Source: an uncultured Ferrimonas sp.
GTDB taxonomy: Bacteria > Pseudomonadota > Gammaproteobacteria > Enterobacterales > Shewanellaceae
Length of the DNA stretch: 64,000 bases
Reading direction: 5' to 3'
Assembly: GCF_947489035.1 (NCBI RefSeq)
Contig: NZ_CANLCI010000016.1
Span: forward strand, 33,624 to 97,623
The stretch's first letter is position 1; each line of letters opens with the position of its first letter. A model generated the notes under the pieces. The model had not been told where the DNA came from and did not search any database. It saw only the letters and a program-made list of their open reading frames with translations. Both the position numbers and the translations under genes were made by a program. This document shows, piece by piece, positions 1 to 8,110 of the stretch.

Positions 1-1
1 T

Positions 2-2158
2 GGCGCCCCCTTTGGCTTTGTGAAGCCGCCGCTGACCACCGCCACTCAGCCCTGCATCGGCGCCGAAACCGGCCCATTATTGGGGCTCTACACCATGGGC
101 AGCAGCGGCAGCGTCGGGCAAAACCCCGAATCCGACTTTGATTGCTGGCTGGTGTACCCCGATGGCTTTAACGAACCCACCCTGCAAGCGCTCGAACGCA
201 AGTGCCAACGCCTCAGTGAGTTTTATCTAGAGCATGGCATCGAACTGCACCTGTTCCTGCTCAGCCCCGATTGGCTCAGTTGTGGCCAGCGCGGCAAATT
301 CAGCAAAGAACACAGCGGCAGCGCCCAATCGTGGTTGTTGCTGGAAGAGTGCTACCGCAGCCAGATCCACCTGGCCGGTAAACCGTTAGCTTGGTGGCCC
401 CACGCGCCGCAGGATCACCCCGAACTGCTGAGCCTAGGTGAATTGCGCCACCTGCCCGCGGCGGAGATCTTTGGTGGGGTGTTGTGGCATCTGTTTAAAG
501 GCTTGGATCGGCCCCACAAGGCGCTGCTGAAAATCCTGCTGCTGGAAAGCTACGTGGCCGACTACCCGGATCTGCGCATTCTGCGTGACGAGATGTGGGT
601 GCGGCTGAAAGCCGGCCAAGCGCTGCCCGAGCTTGATCATTACCGCATGATGTATCAGCGGATCGAAGCCTACCTGCTGCGATTGGGCGACAAACGGCGG
701 CTGACACTAGTGCAGCGCTGTTTTTACCTTAAATGCGGCTTAGCCCTAAGCGATCCACTAAGCCAGCAAGATTGGCGTTACGCTTACCTGCGCGACTGCA
801 CCAGCCAATGGCGCTATACCCGCCAACTGTTGCAGCACTTGGATCACGCCCGCCACTGGCATGCGGGCCAATTGCATTGGTTCAACGAACGCTTGGATCA
901 CTCCATGCTGGCCAGCTATCAACGCTTGGCACACATGGCCAACCACCTGAGCTTGCCCAAGCAACTGCGGCTGGAAGAGTTAACCGTACTGACCCGCAAG
1001 TTAGCGGCGCAGTTTGAATCCAACCCCAATAAGATCCCTAAGCTGAATCGCCTTTGGAGTGACGATCTGCGCGAACCGTCGCTGACGTTGGTGGCGGTGC
1101 AAACCAACCCCGAACTCGCCCCAGGCTGGTATCTGTATCGCCAACCGCCCCAAGGTCAACAGCTGTTCGGCGAAAGCCCGTTGTATCAAAACCCCAGCCG
1201 CCTTAACTGCGTGTTGTGGGCCGCCGCCAATGGCCTGATCGGCCCCGATTGCCAGATCAGCTGCCACAAAGACAACCAATTTTGGTTCAGCAAACGCTTA
1301 AGCGACATCGGCCAGCGGTTAGCGCAGCTGCAGCCCTCGGTCGAAACCCGCTTTACCGATCTGGGCCAACCGTGGCATTACCGCAGCGCCGTGGTGGTGG
1401 CCAACTTGGATCTGGATCCAACCAAGCTGCACCCACAGGCCAGTCAGTGGCGTCACCATCGTCATCGCAATCCGCTGTCGTTGGGGCAACCGGCCAAATC
1501 GATGGTGGGGGATCTGCACCTGATCACCTACAACAGCTGGGGCGAGCGCCACTGCTTCAGTTATCGTGGTGACGAAGCGCCGCTGCAGCTGCTTAACCAG
1601 CTGTTCAGTGGCATCAGCCACAACCTGAATGTTGAGGTGATCTGCTGCGCTAAGCACCAGTGCCGCAACATCAAAACCGCCCTTACGGAGCTGATCCGCA
1701 CCGCCCAAATTCAGCGGCAACTGCCAACCGAGTCCCCATGGTTTATTGATATTGGCGCCGATCGCTACGGCATTGTGGTGGCCAAACGGCAACTGCGCTG
1801 GCACCGCTTTGATGAGGCACCGCAACTGCTTAAATCGTTGCAGCGGCGCCAAATCAGCGAACAGACCGTGCCCAGCGCCATTCGCGCCCACGCTCGCAGT
1901 GGCTTGTTGCAGGTGTTTGTAGAGGAGAACAGCGAACAGGTGCTGCTGCATCTGCTGGATGGCGACAATCAGCTGCAATCGAAACCGATCGCCAAAGGGG
2001 AGTTAAACAGCGCCATTGATGCGCTCAGTGTGCAGTTCAGTACCCCAATGCGGGCCAATGAACACAATCCGGGGCGACCGGGTTTTGATCTGCCGCAGTT
2101 CTATCGGCTGCGCCAAGATGAACAGCGCCACTGGCAAGTGACGCCATTAGAGCGTTAA
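2..2158 (+). CDS. cyaA: Class I adenylate cyclase, 5'-truncated by window edge
   Basis: Converts ATP to 3',5'-cyclic AMP, the effector of the CRP regulator; a cytoplasmic enzyme. The reading frame is open from base 2, so the GTG at 20 is an internal valine codon and not a start. About 719 residues are visible against 848 in E. coli, so roughly the first 70-80 are probably missing. The nucleotidyltransferase signature is clear: YTMGSSGSVGQ followed by the metal-binding DFD at 134-142. The C-terminus ends with the family's FDLPQFY block, so the 3' end is complete. The gene converges with cyaY, the usual gammaproteobacterial arrangement. Identity is secure; the start lies outside the window. Confidence 0.95.
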   Translation, partial: GAPFGFVKPPLTTATQPCIGAETGPLLGLYTMGSSGSVGQNPESDFDCWLVYPDGFNEPTLQALERKCQRLSEFYLEHGIELHLFLLSPDWLSCGQRGKFSKEHSGSAQSWLLLEECYRSQIHLAGKPLAWWPHAPQDHPELLSLGELRHLPAAEIFGGVLWHLFKGLDRPHKALLKILLLESYVADYPDLRILRDEMWVRLKAGQALPELDHYRMMYQRIEAYLLRLGDKRRLTLVQRCFYLKCGLALSDPLSQQDWRYAYLRDCTSQWRYTRQLLQHLDHARHWHAGQLHWFNERLDHSMLASYQRLAHMANHLSLPKQLRLEELTVLTRKLAAQFESNPNKIPKLNRLWSDDLREPSLTLVAVQTNPELAPGWYLYRQPPQGQQLFGESPLYQNPSRLNCVLWAAANGLIGPDCQISCHKDNQFWFSKRLSDIGQRLAQLQPSVETRFTDLGQPWHYRSAVVVANLDLDPTKLHPQASQWRHHRHRNPLSLGQPAKSMVGDLHLITYNSWGERHCFSYRGDEAPLQLLNQLFSGISHNLNVEVICCAKHQCRNIKTALTELIRTAQIQRQLPTESPWFIDIGADRYGIVVAKRQLRWHRFDEAPQLLKSLQRRQISEQTVPSAIRAHARSGLLQVFVEENSEQVLLHLLDGDNQLQSKPIAKGELNSAIDALSVQFSTPMRANEHNPGRPGFDLPQFYRLRQDEQRHWQVTPLER

Positions 2159-2181
2159 GCCGCGCGGCTTAACCACAGCAA

Positions 2182-2502
2182 TCAGCTGAAGTCGATGATC
2201 TCGCCACCTTGCTGCTGTACCGCTTCATTGAGCAGAGCGTACAGTTCAACGCCGTTGCGCTTATCGAACCAGCGTTCACCATCAAAACCAAAGTGGTGAC
2301 CGTTCTGCTTGGTCGCCACCCAGATCTCGCTCAGCGCTTCTTGCTTGTTCACCACAATATGGCTGCCGTCCACACACTCCAAGTCCACTACGTTGCCCGC
2401 TTGCTCGTAATCCAGCTCCAACTCACCGTCGTCAATGCGCTCGGTGATTTGGGTCAAAATCGCGTCCGCCAGTTGGTGATAACGGCTGCTGTCCATCGAC
2501 AT
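2182..2502 (-). CDS. cyaY: Frataxin-like iron-sulfur assembly protein CyaY
   Basis: Small acidic cytoplasmic protein of 106 residues that binds iron and modulates the cysteine desulfurase IscS during Fe-S cluster assembly. The N-terminal helix is rich in acidic residues (around ERIDDGELELDYE). It is followed by the conserved sheet with GSHIVVNKQEAL, EIWVATKQNGHHF and a Trp near residue 78. Length matches E. coli CyaY (106). It lies between cyaA (convergent) and lptM (divergent), as in enterobacteria. The start could be ATG 2502 or ATG 2496, which differ by two residues. Confidence 0.95.
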   Translation of the reverse strand: MSMDSSRYHQLADAILTQITERIDDGELELDYEQAGNVVDLECVDGSHIVVNKQEALSEIWVATKQNGHHFGFDGERWFDKRNGVELYALLNEAVQQQGGEIIDFS

Positions 2503-2633
2503 ATATTCGCTCTCTTTTTCAGTGCATTCCTAACGAAGTCAGGCAAGTATAACCAATGCACGATGGCGATAGCGACAACCGCCCCACCATTGCTATGATA
2601 GTCCGATTAGTCTTCACCTTCAGAGCCAAACCC

Positions 2634-2780
2634 ATGCGTCGATTTTCTCTGTTACTTCTGACCGCCCTGCTGTTAGGCGGCTGCGGTCAAACCGGAGCCC
2701 TGTATCTGCCAGAGCCAGCGGCAGATAACCAAGCGCCTGCAGTAACGCCCGCACCTACGGCGACCGAGCAAACCAATTAG
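2634..2780 (+). CDS. lptM: LptM (YifL)-type small lipoprotein
   Basis: A 48-residue lipoprotein. Start ATG 2634 is followed by a basic n-region (MRRF), a hydrophobic stretch and a lipobox LLGGC with the lipidated Cys at residue 18. The residues after the Cys (GQTGALYLP) match the LptM/YifL pattern; that family supports maturation of the LPS translocon LptD at the outer membrane. The tail is short and rich in Pro, Ala and Thr. It sits between cyaY and lysA, the usual locus, 33 bp upstream of lysA and probably co-transcribed with it. A longer in-frame reading from 2556 would place residues before the signal peptide and is rejected. Confidence 0.9.
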   Translation: MRRFSLLLLTALLLGGCGQTGALYLPEPAADNQAPAVTPAPTATEQTN

Positions 2781-2813
2781 TCTCGGCTGCGCCCCTGCGA
2801 ATAAGGACATACG

Positions 2814-4058
2814 TTGGATCACTTCAATTATCAGCAACAGCAGTTACACGCCGAGCAGGTGCCGTTAGCGCAGATCGCCGCTGACTTTGGCACCCCCTGT
2901 TACGTCTACTCGCGCGCCACCATTGAACGCCACTATCGCGCCTTTACCAACGCCCTTGCCGGTCAGCCCCATCTGATCTGCTACGCCGTTAAAGCCAACA
3001 GCAACTTAGCGGTACTGAATGTACTGGCACGGCTTGGCAGTGGCTTCGACATTGTCTCTGGCGGTGAACTGGCGCGGGTGCTGCAAGCCGGTGGCGAGCC
3101 CAGCAAAGTGGTGTTTTCCGGCGTAGGCAAAACCCGCGAAGAGATCCGTACTGCGCTGCAATTGGGGATCCACTGTTTTAACGTTGAATCGGAACCAGAG
3201 CTGGAGCGGATCAACGCCGTGGCCGCCGAGCTGCAACTGCAGGCGCCCATTTCGTTGCGGGTGAACCCCGATGTGGACGCCCAAACTCACCCCTACATCT
3301 CCACTGGCTTAAAACAGAATAAGTTTGGCATTCCAATGGCGCGCGCCGCCGCCGTGTATCAACACGCGCAGCAACTGCCGCACCTCACCATCATCGGCGC
3401 CGATTGCCACATCGGCAGCCAGCTCACCAGCTTAGAGCCCTTTATTGATGCCTTAGATCGGCTGTTGGCCTTGGTCGATCAGTTAGCGCAGATGGGCATC
3501 ACCCTACGCCATATCGACGTGGGTGGTGGCCTGGGGGTTAACTACCACGGCGAACAACCGCCACTGCCCGCCGATTACGCCGTGGCACTCAAGCAGCGCC
3601 TGCAGGGGCGACAGCTCACCTTGGTGATGGAGCCCGGCCGCGCCATTATGGCCAACGCCGGCGTGATGCTCACCAAGGTGGAATACCTTAAGCACGGTGA
3701 CGAACGCGACTTCGCCATTGTGGATGCCGCCATGAACGATCTGCTGCGGCCAGCACTGTACAGCGCCTACCAACAGATCGTGCCGGTGCAGCCGCGAGAC
3801 GGCGCCAGCAAAGCCTACGATGTGGTTGGGCCGATATGCGAAACCGGTGATTTTATTGGTAAAGATCGCCAACTGACGCTGCAACCCAACGACCTATTGG
3901 CGGTACGCAGCAGCGGCGCATACGGCTTTGCAATGGCCTCGAATTACAACAGCCGCCCGCGCGTGGCTGAGGTAATGGTGGACGGTCAGCAGACATTTTT
4001 AATTCGCCAACGTGAGACGCTAGAACAACTGTGGCAAGGCGAAGCGCTTCTGCCGTAA
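2814..4058 (+). CDS. lysA: Diaminopimelate decarboxylase
   Basis: PLP-dependent enzyme (414 residues) that decarboxylates meso-diaminopimelate to L-lysine, the last step of lysine synthesis. The PLP-binding lysine is Lys60 in YAVKANSN. Other landmarks are HIGSQ, the phosphate-binding DVGGGLG loop, EPGR, the active-site Cys of GPICETGD and the C-terminal [12 protein letters not shown] block. The start is TTG 2814, supported by AAGGA at 2803-2807 with six bases of spacing; no ATG lies nearby in frame. It is followed 34 bp later by dapF, so the enzyme making the substrate and the one consuming it are adjacent. Confidence 0.96.
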   Translation: MDHFNYQQQQLHAEQVPLAQIAADFGTPCYVYSRATIERHYRAFTNALAGQPHLICYAVKANSNLAVLNVLARLGSGFDIVSGGELARVLQAGGEPSKVVFSGVGKTREEIRTALQLGIHCFNVESEPELERINAVAAELQLQAPISLRVNPDVDAQTHPYISTGLKQNKFGIPMARAAAVYQHAQQLPHLTIIGADCHIGSQLTSLEPFIDALDRLLALVDQLAQMGITLRHIDVGGGLGVNYHGEQPPLPADYAVALKQRLQGRQLTLVMEPGRAIMANAGVMLTKVEYLKHGDERDFAIVDAAMNDLLRPALYSAYQQIVPVQPRDGASKAYDVVGPICETGDFIGKDRQLTLQPNDLLAVRSSGAYGFAMASNYNSRPRVAEVMVDGQQTFLIRQRETLEQLWQGEALLP

Positions 4059-4092
4059 ACTAGCGTCAACACTGAAAAGTAAGGCAATAATT

Positions 4093-4920
4093 TTGATACA
4101 GTTTTCAAAAATGCATGGGCTCGGCAACGACTTCATGGTGATTGATGGGGTCACACAGAACCTCTATCTGTCTCCTGGCGCAATCCGTCGTTTGGCCGAT
4201 CGTCACCTCGGCATTGGTTTCGACCAGCTGCTGATGGTCGAGCCGCCTTACGATCCGGAACTCGATTTTCATTACCGCATCTACAACGCCGATGGCAGCG
4301 AAGTAGAACAGTGCGGTAACGGTGCCCGCTGTTTCGCCCGCTTTGTCAAACAGAAAGGGCTGATCCACCACGACACCATTAAGGTCTCCACCCAAGGGGG
4401 CAACCTCACCCTCAAATTGGAAGAGAACGACCGCGTCACCGTTAACATGGGGGTGCCGAATTTCGAACCCGCCTCGCTGCCGTTTCGCGCCAATAAGGTT
4501 GAAAAAACCTACCTGCTGCAAGCCGACAAACAAGCGGTGCTGGCCGGCGCCGTTTCCGTGGGTAACCCCCACTGCCTGATCCAAGTCGACGACATCGACA
4601 CCGCCCCCGTCGCCACTTTGGGGCCCTTGCTCGAGAAACACGAACGCTTTAGCAAAGGGGTAAACGTGGGCTTTATGCAGGTGCTCAGCCGCGATCACAT
4701 CAAGCTGCGCGTATTTGAACGGGGCGTGGGTGAAACCCGCGCCTGTGGCACTGGCGCGTGCGCCGCGGCCGTTATTGGCCAACATCAGGGGTTGTTGAGC
4801 GATCGCGTTAAAGTGGATCTGCCCGGCGGCAGCTTGCTGATCCGCTGGCAAGGCGAAGGTCAACCGGTGCACATGACCGGCCCCGCCACCCACGTTTACG
4901 ACGGTCAGATCCAGATATGA
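4093..4920 (+). CDS. dapF: Diaminopimelate epimerase
   Basis: Cofactor-independent epimerase (275 residues) interconverting LL- and meso-diaminopimelate for lysine and peptidoglycan. The two catalytic cysteines are visible in QCGNGARC (Cys74) and RACGTGAC (about Cys218). Strong end-to-end resemblance to E. coli DapF includes MHGLGNDFM and [13 protein letters not shown]. The start is TTG 4093 with AAGG eight bases upstream. An ATG at 4111 would remove the conserved QFSK segment. The stop overlaps the next gene's ATG (ATGA), indicating translational coupling. Confidence 0.96.
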   Translation: MIQFSKMHGLGNDFMVIDGVTQNLYLSPGAIRRLADRHLGIGFDQLLMVEPPYDPELDFHYRIYNADGSEVEQCGNGARCFARFVKQKGLIHHDTIKVSTQGGNLTLKLEENDRVTVNMGVPNFEPASLPFRANKVEKTYLLQADKQAVLAGAVSVGNPHCLIQVDDIDTAPVATLGPLLEKHERFSKGVNVGFMQVLSRDHIKLRVFERGVGETRACGTGACAAAVIGQHQGLLSDRVKVDLPGGSLLIRWQGEGQPVHMTGPATHVYDGQIQI

Positions 4921-5570
4921 GCCAACAATCCCCAGCCGAGCCAAGCATGACCGATCCCCTGCAAGTGCAGCAGTATCTGCTCGATCATCCCGATTTTTTT
5001 AACCAGTTTCCGCACACCCTCACGGCGCTGCGGTTGCCCCATAACGAACGCGGCGCGGTGTCGTTGGTGGAACGCCAACAACAGCTGTTGCGCCAACGCG
5101 TGGGTGAACTGGAAGAGGAGATCACCGCCTTGCTGTCGATGGCTCGTCGCAATGAAGAGATCCATCGTTTCTTCAGCGATCTGCTGTTTGAACTGCTGGC
5201 CATCGACAATATGGAGCAGATGATCACCACCTTGGCGGCTAAGCTCAAGCAGCAGTTTCGCTTTGCCAGCGTGCAGCTGTTTCAGCGCCAAGCCGAGGCG
5301 CAGTTCACCCCCAGCAGCATCGACACCATCCTTAAGCAGCGGCTGGACAGCCGTGGCTACTACCTTGGGCGCCTGCCAGCGCAAGAGGCCAGCATCTTGG
5401 TGGGCATAGAAACCGGCTCGGTGGCGTTGATTGGCCTTGGCGATCCCAAGCAATGGCACGGCGTGTTAGCCATCGCATCACAGGATCCCAGCCATTTTTC
5501 CCCGGAAATGGGCACCATGCTGATCGACAATCTGCAGCAGTTGCTGCGCCACCGTTTGCAGCATGGATAG
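4917..5570 (+). CDS. DUF484 family protein (YigA-like)
   Basis: A 217-residue cytoplasmic protein of the DUF484/YigA family, found between dapF and xerC in many gammaproteobacteria; its biochemical role is not established. Residues about 15-45 carry the [12 protein letters not shown] motif typical of the family. A coiled-coil-like segment (about 45-80, [20 protein letters not shown]) and a GAF-like C-terminal domain follow. It overlaps dapF by four bases and xerC by eight, so all three are one transcriptional and translational unit. Confidence 0.9.
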   Translation: MSQQSPAEPSMTDPLQVQQYLLDHPDFFNQFPHTLTALRLPHNERGAVSLVERQQQLLRQRVGELEEEITALLSMARRNEEIHRFFSDLLFELLAIDNMEQMITTLAAKLKQQFRFASVQLFQRQAEAQFTPSSIDTILKQRLDSRGYYLGRLPAQEASILVGIETGSVALIGLGDPKQWHGVLAIASQDPSHFSPEMGTMLIDNLQQLLRHRLQHG

Positions 5571-6459
5571 CGCCATCACGCCGTTTCTGGCCTATCTGCG
5601 CCATGAACGGCAACTGTCGCCACACACCCTGCGCAACTACCAACGTGAGCTACAGCGGCTGTTGCCGTTGCTGCAACAGCAGGGCATCAATCGGTGGCAG
5701 CAACTGCAGCCCAACCATTGCCAAACGGCGCTGGCGCAGTTGCACCGCCAAGGGCAATCGCCGCGCTCGCTGGCACTGAGTTTGTCCGCCCTGCGGCAAC
5801 TGGTGGCCTATCTGCAACGTCAAAACCTGCTGCAGCACGATCCTTGCTACGACGTGCGCGCCCCCAAACAAGGGCGACCGTTGCCAAAGAACCTCGATGC
5901 GGATCAGATCACTCATCTACTGGAACTCAGCAGCGACGACCCACTGGCCGTGCGCGATCGGGCGATGATGGAGCTGTTTTACTCCTCCGGCTTACGCTTA
6001 GATGAACTGGTGGGGTTGGATCTACCTCGGCTGGATCTGGTCGCGAAGCAGGTGCGGGTGTTGGGCAAAGGCAACAAAGAACGGCTGCTGCCCGTCGGCA
6101 CCGAAGCCTGCCGCTGGCTTAGCCGTTATCTGCAATTACGGCCACAGTTTGCCAATGCCGCCAGCGAAACGGCGCTGTTTTTATCCCAGCGGGGACGGCG
6201 TATTAGCCACCGCAATGTGCAAGCCAGATTAAGCCAATGGGGGCAGCAACAGGGGCTAAGCGCCCGCGTGCATCCGCACAAATTACGCCACAGCTTTGCT
6301 ACCCACATGCTGGAAGCCAGTGGCGATCTGCGCGCGGTGCAAGAACTGCTGGGCCACGCCGATCTGTCCACCACCCAGATCTACACCCATCTGGATTTTC
6401 AACATCTGGCCGCGGTGTACGATCAAGCCCACCCGCGCGCCAAAAAAAGCAAAGATTAG
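5563..6459 (+). CDS. xerC: Site-specific tyrosine recombinase XerC
   Basis: Works with XerD at dif to resolve chromosome dimers at division. 298 residues, the same as E. coli XerC. The N-terminal SAM-like core-binding domain covers about residues 5-90 and the catalytic domain about 108-290. The catalytic set is complete: Arg145 (SSGLRLDE), Lys169 (LGKGNKER), His239 and Arg242 (HPHKLRHSF), His265 (LLGHADLS) and nucleophile Tyr274 (TTQIYTH). It overlaps the DUF484 gene, its usual partner locus, so this is the housekeeping recombinase and not a mobile-element integrase. Confidence 0.96.
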   Translation: MDSAITPFLAYLRHERQLSPHTLRNYQRELQRLLPLLQQQGINRWQQLQPNHCQTALAQLHRQGQSPRSLALSLSALRQLVAYLQRQNLLQHDPCYDVRAPKQGRPLPKNLDADQITHLLELSSDDPLAVRDRAMMELFYSSGLRLDELVGLDLPRLDLVAKQVRVLGKGNKERLLPVGTEACRWLSRYLQLRPQFANAASETALFLSQRGRRISHRNVQARLSQWGQQQGLSARVHPHKLRHSFATHMLEASGDLRAVQELLGHADLSTTQIYTHLDFQHLAAVYDQAHPRAKKSKD

Positions 6460-6486
6460 TCGGCACTCACGCCGCTCTCGCCCCCA

Positions 6487-6816
6487 CTAACGCCCAAACA
6501 AGTACGCCACAAAGCCAGCCCAGCTCAGCACCAACAAGCCCCAAGGCAGCCACGCCACGGGCTGATTCGTTTCCGCTGCCACTGGCACTTCGCTGTCATC
6601 GTTGCCGCGCGCCTTGGCTCGCTGCTGTTGCTTCTTGGCTTTATCTGCAGCACGGGCTCGCAGCTTCTGCTGCTTTTTGTACTCGGCAATGCCCTTCTCG
6701 ATCCCCTTGGCAATCAAGCGAGTTTGCTCTTTGGTTTGCCCTGGCTTCTGCGTCGCCTTGGCGATCGCTTGCGCGTCTTGCTGCACCCGTTCTGAGACTG
6801 TCTCTTTTACTGCCAT
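6487..6816 (-). CDS. DUF2956 family protein
   Basis: A 109-residue protein matching the DUF2956 family as I recall it, in the conserved stretch IAKATQKPGQTKEQT followed by IAKGIEKGIAEYKKQQK. The central region is highly charged and Lys/Arg/Gln-rich, probably a coiled coil. The C-terminus has one hydrophobic segment (about 90-106, WLPWGLLVLSWAGFVAYLF) that should anchor it in the inner membrane. Start ATG 6816 is chosen because AGGAG (6823-6827) lies six bases upstream; an upstream TTG at 6822 would abut the ribosome binding site. It converges with xerC. Function unknown. Confidence 0.85.
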   Translation of the reverse strand: MAVKETVSERVQQDAQAIAKATQKPGQTKEQTRLIAKGIEKGIAEYKKQQKLRARAADKAKKQQQRAKARGNDDSEVPVAAETNQPVAWLPWGLLVLSWAGFVAYLFGR

Positions 6817-6822
6817 CGCCAA

Positions 6823-7112
6823 CTCCTATCAGGCTAAAATGCGCAAGCGGTGCCAATCAATGCGCGTGCCCGTTTACGCCGCCAATGGTAACTCATCAAG
6901 GTTAATACGCTCATGTTAACCCGCGAAAGAGCAACAATAAAAATTCCTGTTTACGGCCTGCTTGCCTTGCACAGTCAGGATCGTCAGCCGCTCTGAGCAA
7001 CACCCTATTCGCCCGCAACGGTACATGCCAACGCGGCGGATGGTCGCCGCAGTCAGCCGACGTTAACGGCAAGAGGTTGCACGGCTTCGGCTGCTGCTCA
7101 ACGCACACAGAG
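6823..7112. other. Non-coding stretch between two divergent genes
   Basis: About 290 bases between the DUF2956 start and the promoter of the next gene. I see no protein-coding signal here: short frames lack ribosome binding sites. It should hold the promoter of the minus-strand gene. Confidence 0.4.
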
Positions 7113-7142
7113 TTGCTGATTTTTTCTGCTTGTGGCTATTAT
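7113..7142 (+). promoter_or_regulatory. Candidate sigma70 promoter for the small Lys-rich gene
   Basis: TTGCTG (-35) at 7113-7118 and TATTAT (-10) at 7137-7142 are separated by 18 bases, about 30 bases upstream of the small ORF. Consensus-based prediction only. Confidence 0.4.
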
Positions 7143-7172
7143 GGTGTTGAAACTAAAGACAAGGAGATCACC

Positions 7173-7271
7173 ATGGCGAGAAAAGGAAACAACAAACGCA
7201 TCAAGCAGATGCTGAAAGACTTAGAGGGCAACAAGGCAGCAGCGAAGAGCAAACCTGCCAAAGCAGCGTAA
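7173..7271 (+). CDS. Small basic protein, 32 residues, unknown function
   Basis: ATG 7173 follows AAGGAG (7161-7166) with six bases of spacing, an excellent ribosome binding site. The 32-residue product begins MARKGNNKRIKQML and is strongly basic and Lys/Ala-rich, without a hydrophobic segment, so it is probably cytoplasmic and may bind nucleic acid; that is inference. A strong terminator starts about 20 bases after the stop and a plausible promoter lies upstream. It therefore looks like a complete monocistronic unit between DUF2956 and yigB. I do not recognise a family. Confidence 0.65.
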   Translation: MARKGNNKRIKQMLKDLEGNKAAAKSKPAKAA

Positions 7272-7291
7272 TCGCCTCAAGTCAGCATCCA

Positions 7292-7316
7292 ACGGCACCC
7301 TCGGTGCCGTTTTTTT
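7292..7316 (+). terminator. Rho-independent terminator after the small Lys-rich gene
   Basis: Arms ACGGCACC and GGTGCCGT with a short loop are followed by a run of T (7310-7316). Confidence 0.85.
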
Positions 7317-7360
7317 ATGGTCGCAGTGCTACTATTCTCCCCTCTGCCGCAGGAGTTCAT

Positions 7361-8068
7361 ATGCGTTTTAACCGCCGACTACAGCCCTTTGCCGCCATCA
7401 GCTTTGATCTTGATGACACCCTGTACGACAACAAACCGGTGCTGATCCACGCCGAAACCCTATTACTGCGCCACTTATCCAGCCTTGGCAACGTATCGCA
7501 GCTAGGGGATCCCTTTTGGTGGATGCAGCAAAAACAGCAGCTGCTGCAACAGCAACCGCAGCTCGCGCAGTGCACCACCGCCAGCCGCTTAGCCACCTTG
7601 AAACAGGGGCTGGCCGCCCTGCAGCTGAGCAACAGCGAGCAACTCGCCACCGACGCCATGGCCAAGTTTCTGCACTGGCGCAGCGACATTCACATCGCCC
7701 CAGCGGTGATCGAGCTGCTGCAAGACCTCGCGGCACAGTACCCACTGGCGGTGATCACCAACGGCAACGCCAACGTGCGTCAGTTTCTGCCGCAGATCCC
7801 CTTTGCCACGGTATTAGCCGCCGGCCAAGATGGGCCAATGAAACCGGATCCCACGCTGTTTCAGCGCTGTTGCAAACAGCTCAACATCGCCCCAGCGCAG
7901 CTGCTGCACATTGGCGATCACCCCGACAGCGACATTGCTGGCGCCATCAACGCCGGCTGCCAAGCGGTGTGGCTATCGCCGCAATATGGTGGCACCCCGC
8001 GCCCCGCTGGCAGCGTATTGCCCACCGCAACCATTTCCTCATTGGAGGCGCTGCGGCAGCTGTTATAA
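7361..8068 (+). CDS. yigB: HAD-family phosphatase, YigB-like
   Basis: A 235-residue haloacid-dehalogenase phosphatase. In E. coli, YigB dephosphorylates a riboflavin precursor (5-amino-6-(5-phosphoribitylamino)uracil) and other small phosphates. All four HAD motifs are visible: FDLDDTLYD with nucleophile Asp16 and Asp18, the VITNGN Thr motif, the KPDPTLF Lys, and GDHPDSD. Start ATG 7361 has AGGAG five bases upstream; a longer reading from 7304 would begin inside the preceding terminator. It lies directly upstream of uvrD, as in E. coli. Confidence 0.9.
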   Translation: MRFNRRLQPFAAISFDLDDTLYDNKPVLIHAETLLLRHLSSLGNVSQLGDPFWWMQQKQQLLQQQPQLAQCTTASRLATLKQGLAALQLSNSEQLATDAMAKFLHWRSDIHIAPAVIELLQDLAAQYPLAVITNGNANVRQFLPQIPFATVLAAGQDGPMKPDPTLFQRCCKQLNIAPAQLLHIGDHPDSDIAGAINAGCQAVWLSPQYGGTPRPAGSVLPTATISSLEALRQLL

Positions 8069-8069
8069 T
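8042..8069 (+). promoter_or_regulatory. Candidate uvrD promoter at the end of yigB
   Basis: TTGGAG at 8042-8047 and a perfect TATAAT at 8064-8069 are separated by 16 bases. The -10 overlaps the yigB stop codon, and uvrD starts 41 bases further on. I could not see a LexA box (CTGT-N8-ACAG), which E. coli uvrD has. Confidence 0.55.
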
Positions 8070-8110
8070 CCCGCCCTTACTCTTTTTACTCCATGCCAAG
8101 CAGGAACCCG

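Noticed and set aside
4105..4944. 279-codon minus-strand open frame opposite dapF
   Set aside because: It is a shadow of a GC-rich gene: dapF on the other strand has both catalytic Cys motifs and full-length homology, while this frame has no recognisable domain.
5563..6459. Tyrosine recombinase as a mobile-element integrase
   Set aside because: Length, synteny (dapF-DUF484-xerC) and motif positions identify the housekeeping XerC.
8042..8110. SOS box for uvrD
   Set aside because: No CTGT-N8-ACAG-like match could be found in the upstream region, although E. coli uvrD has one.
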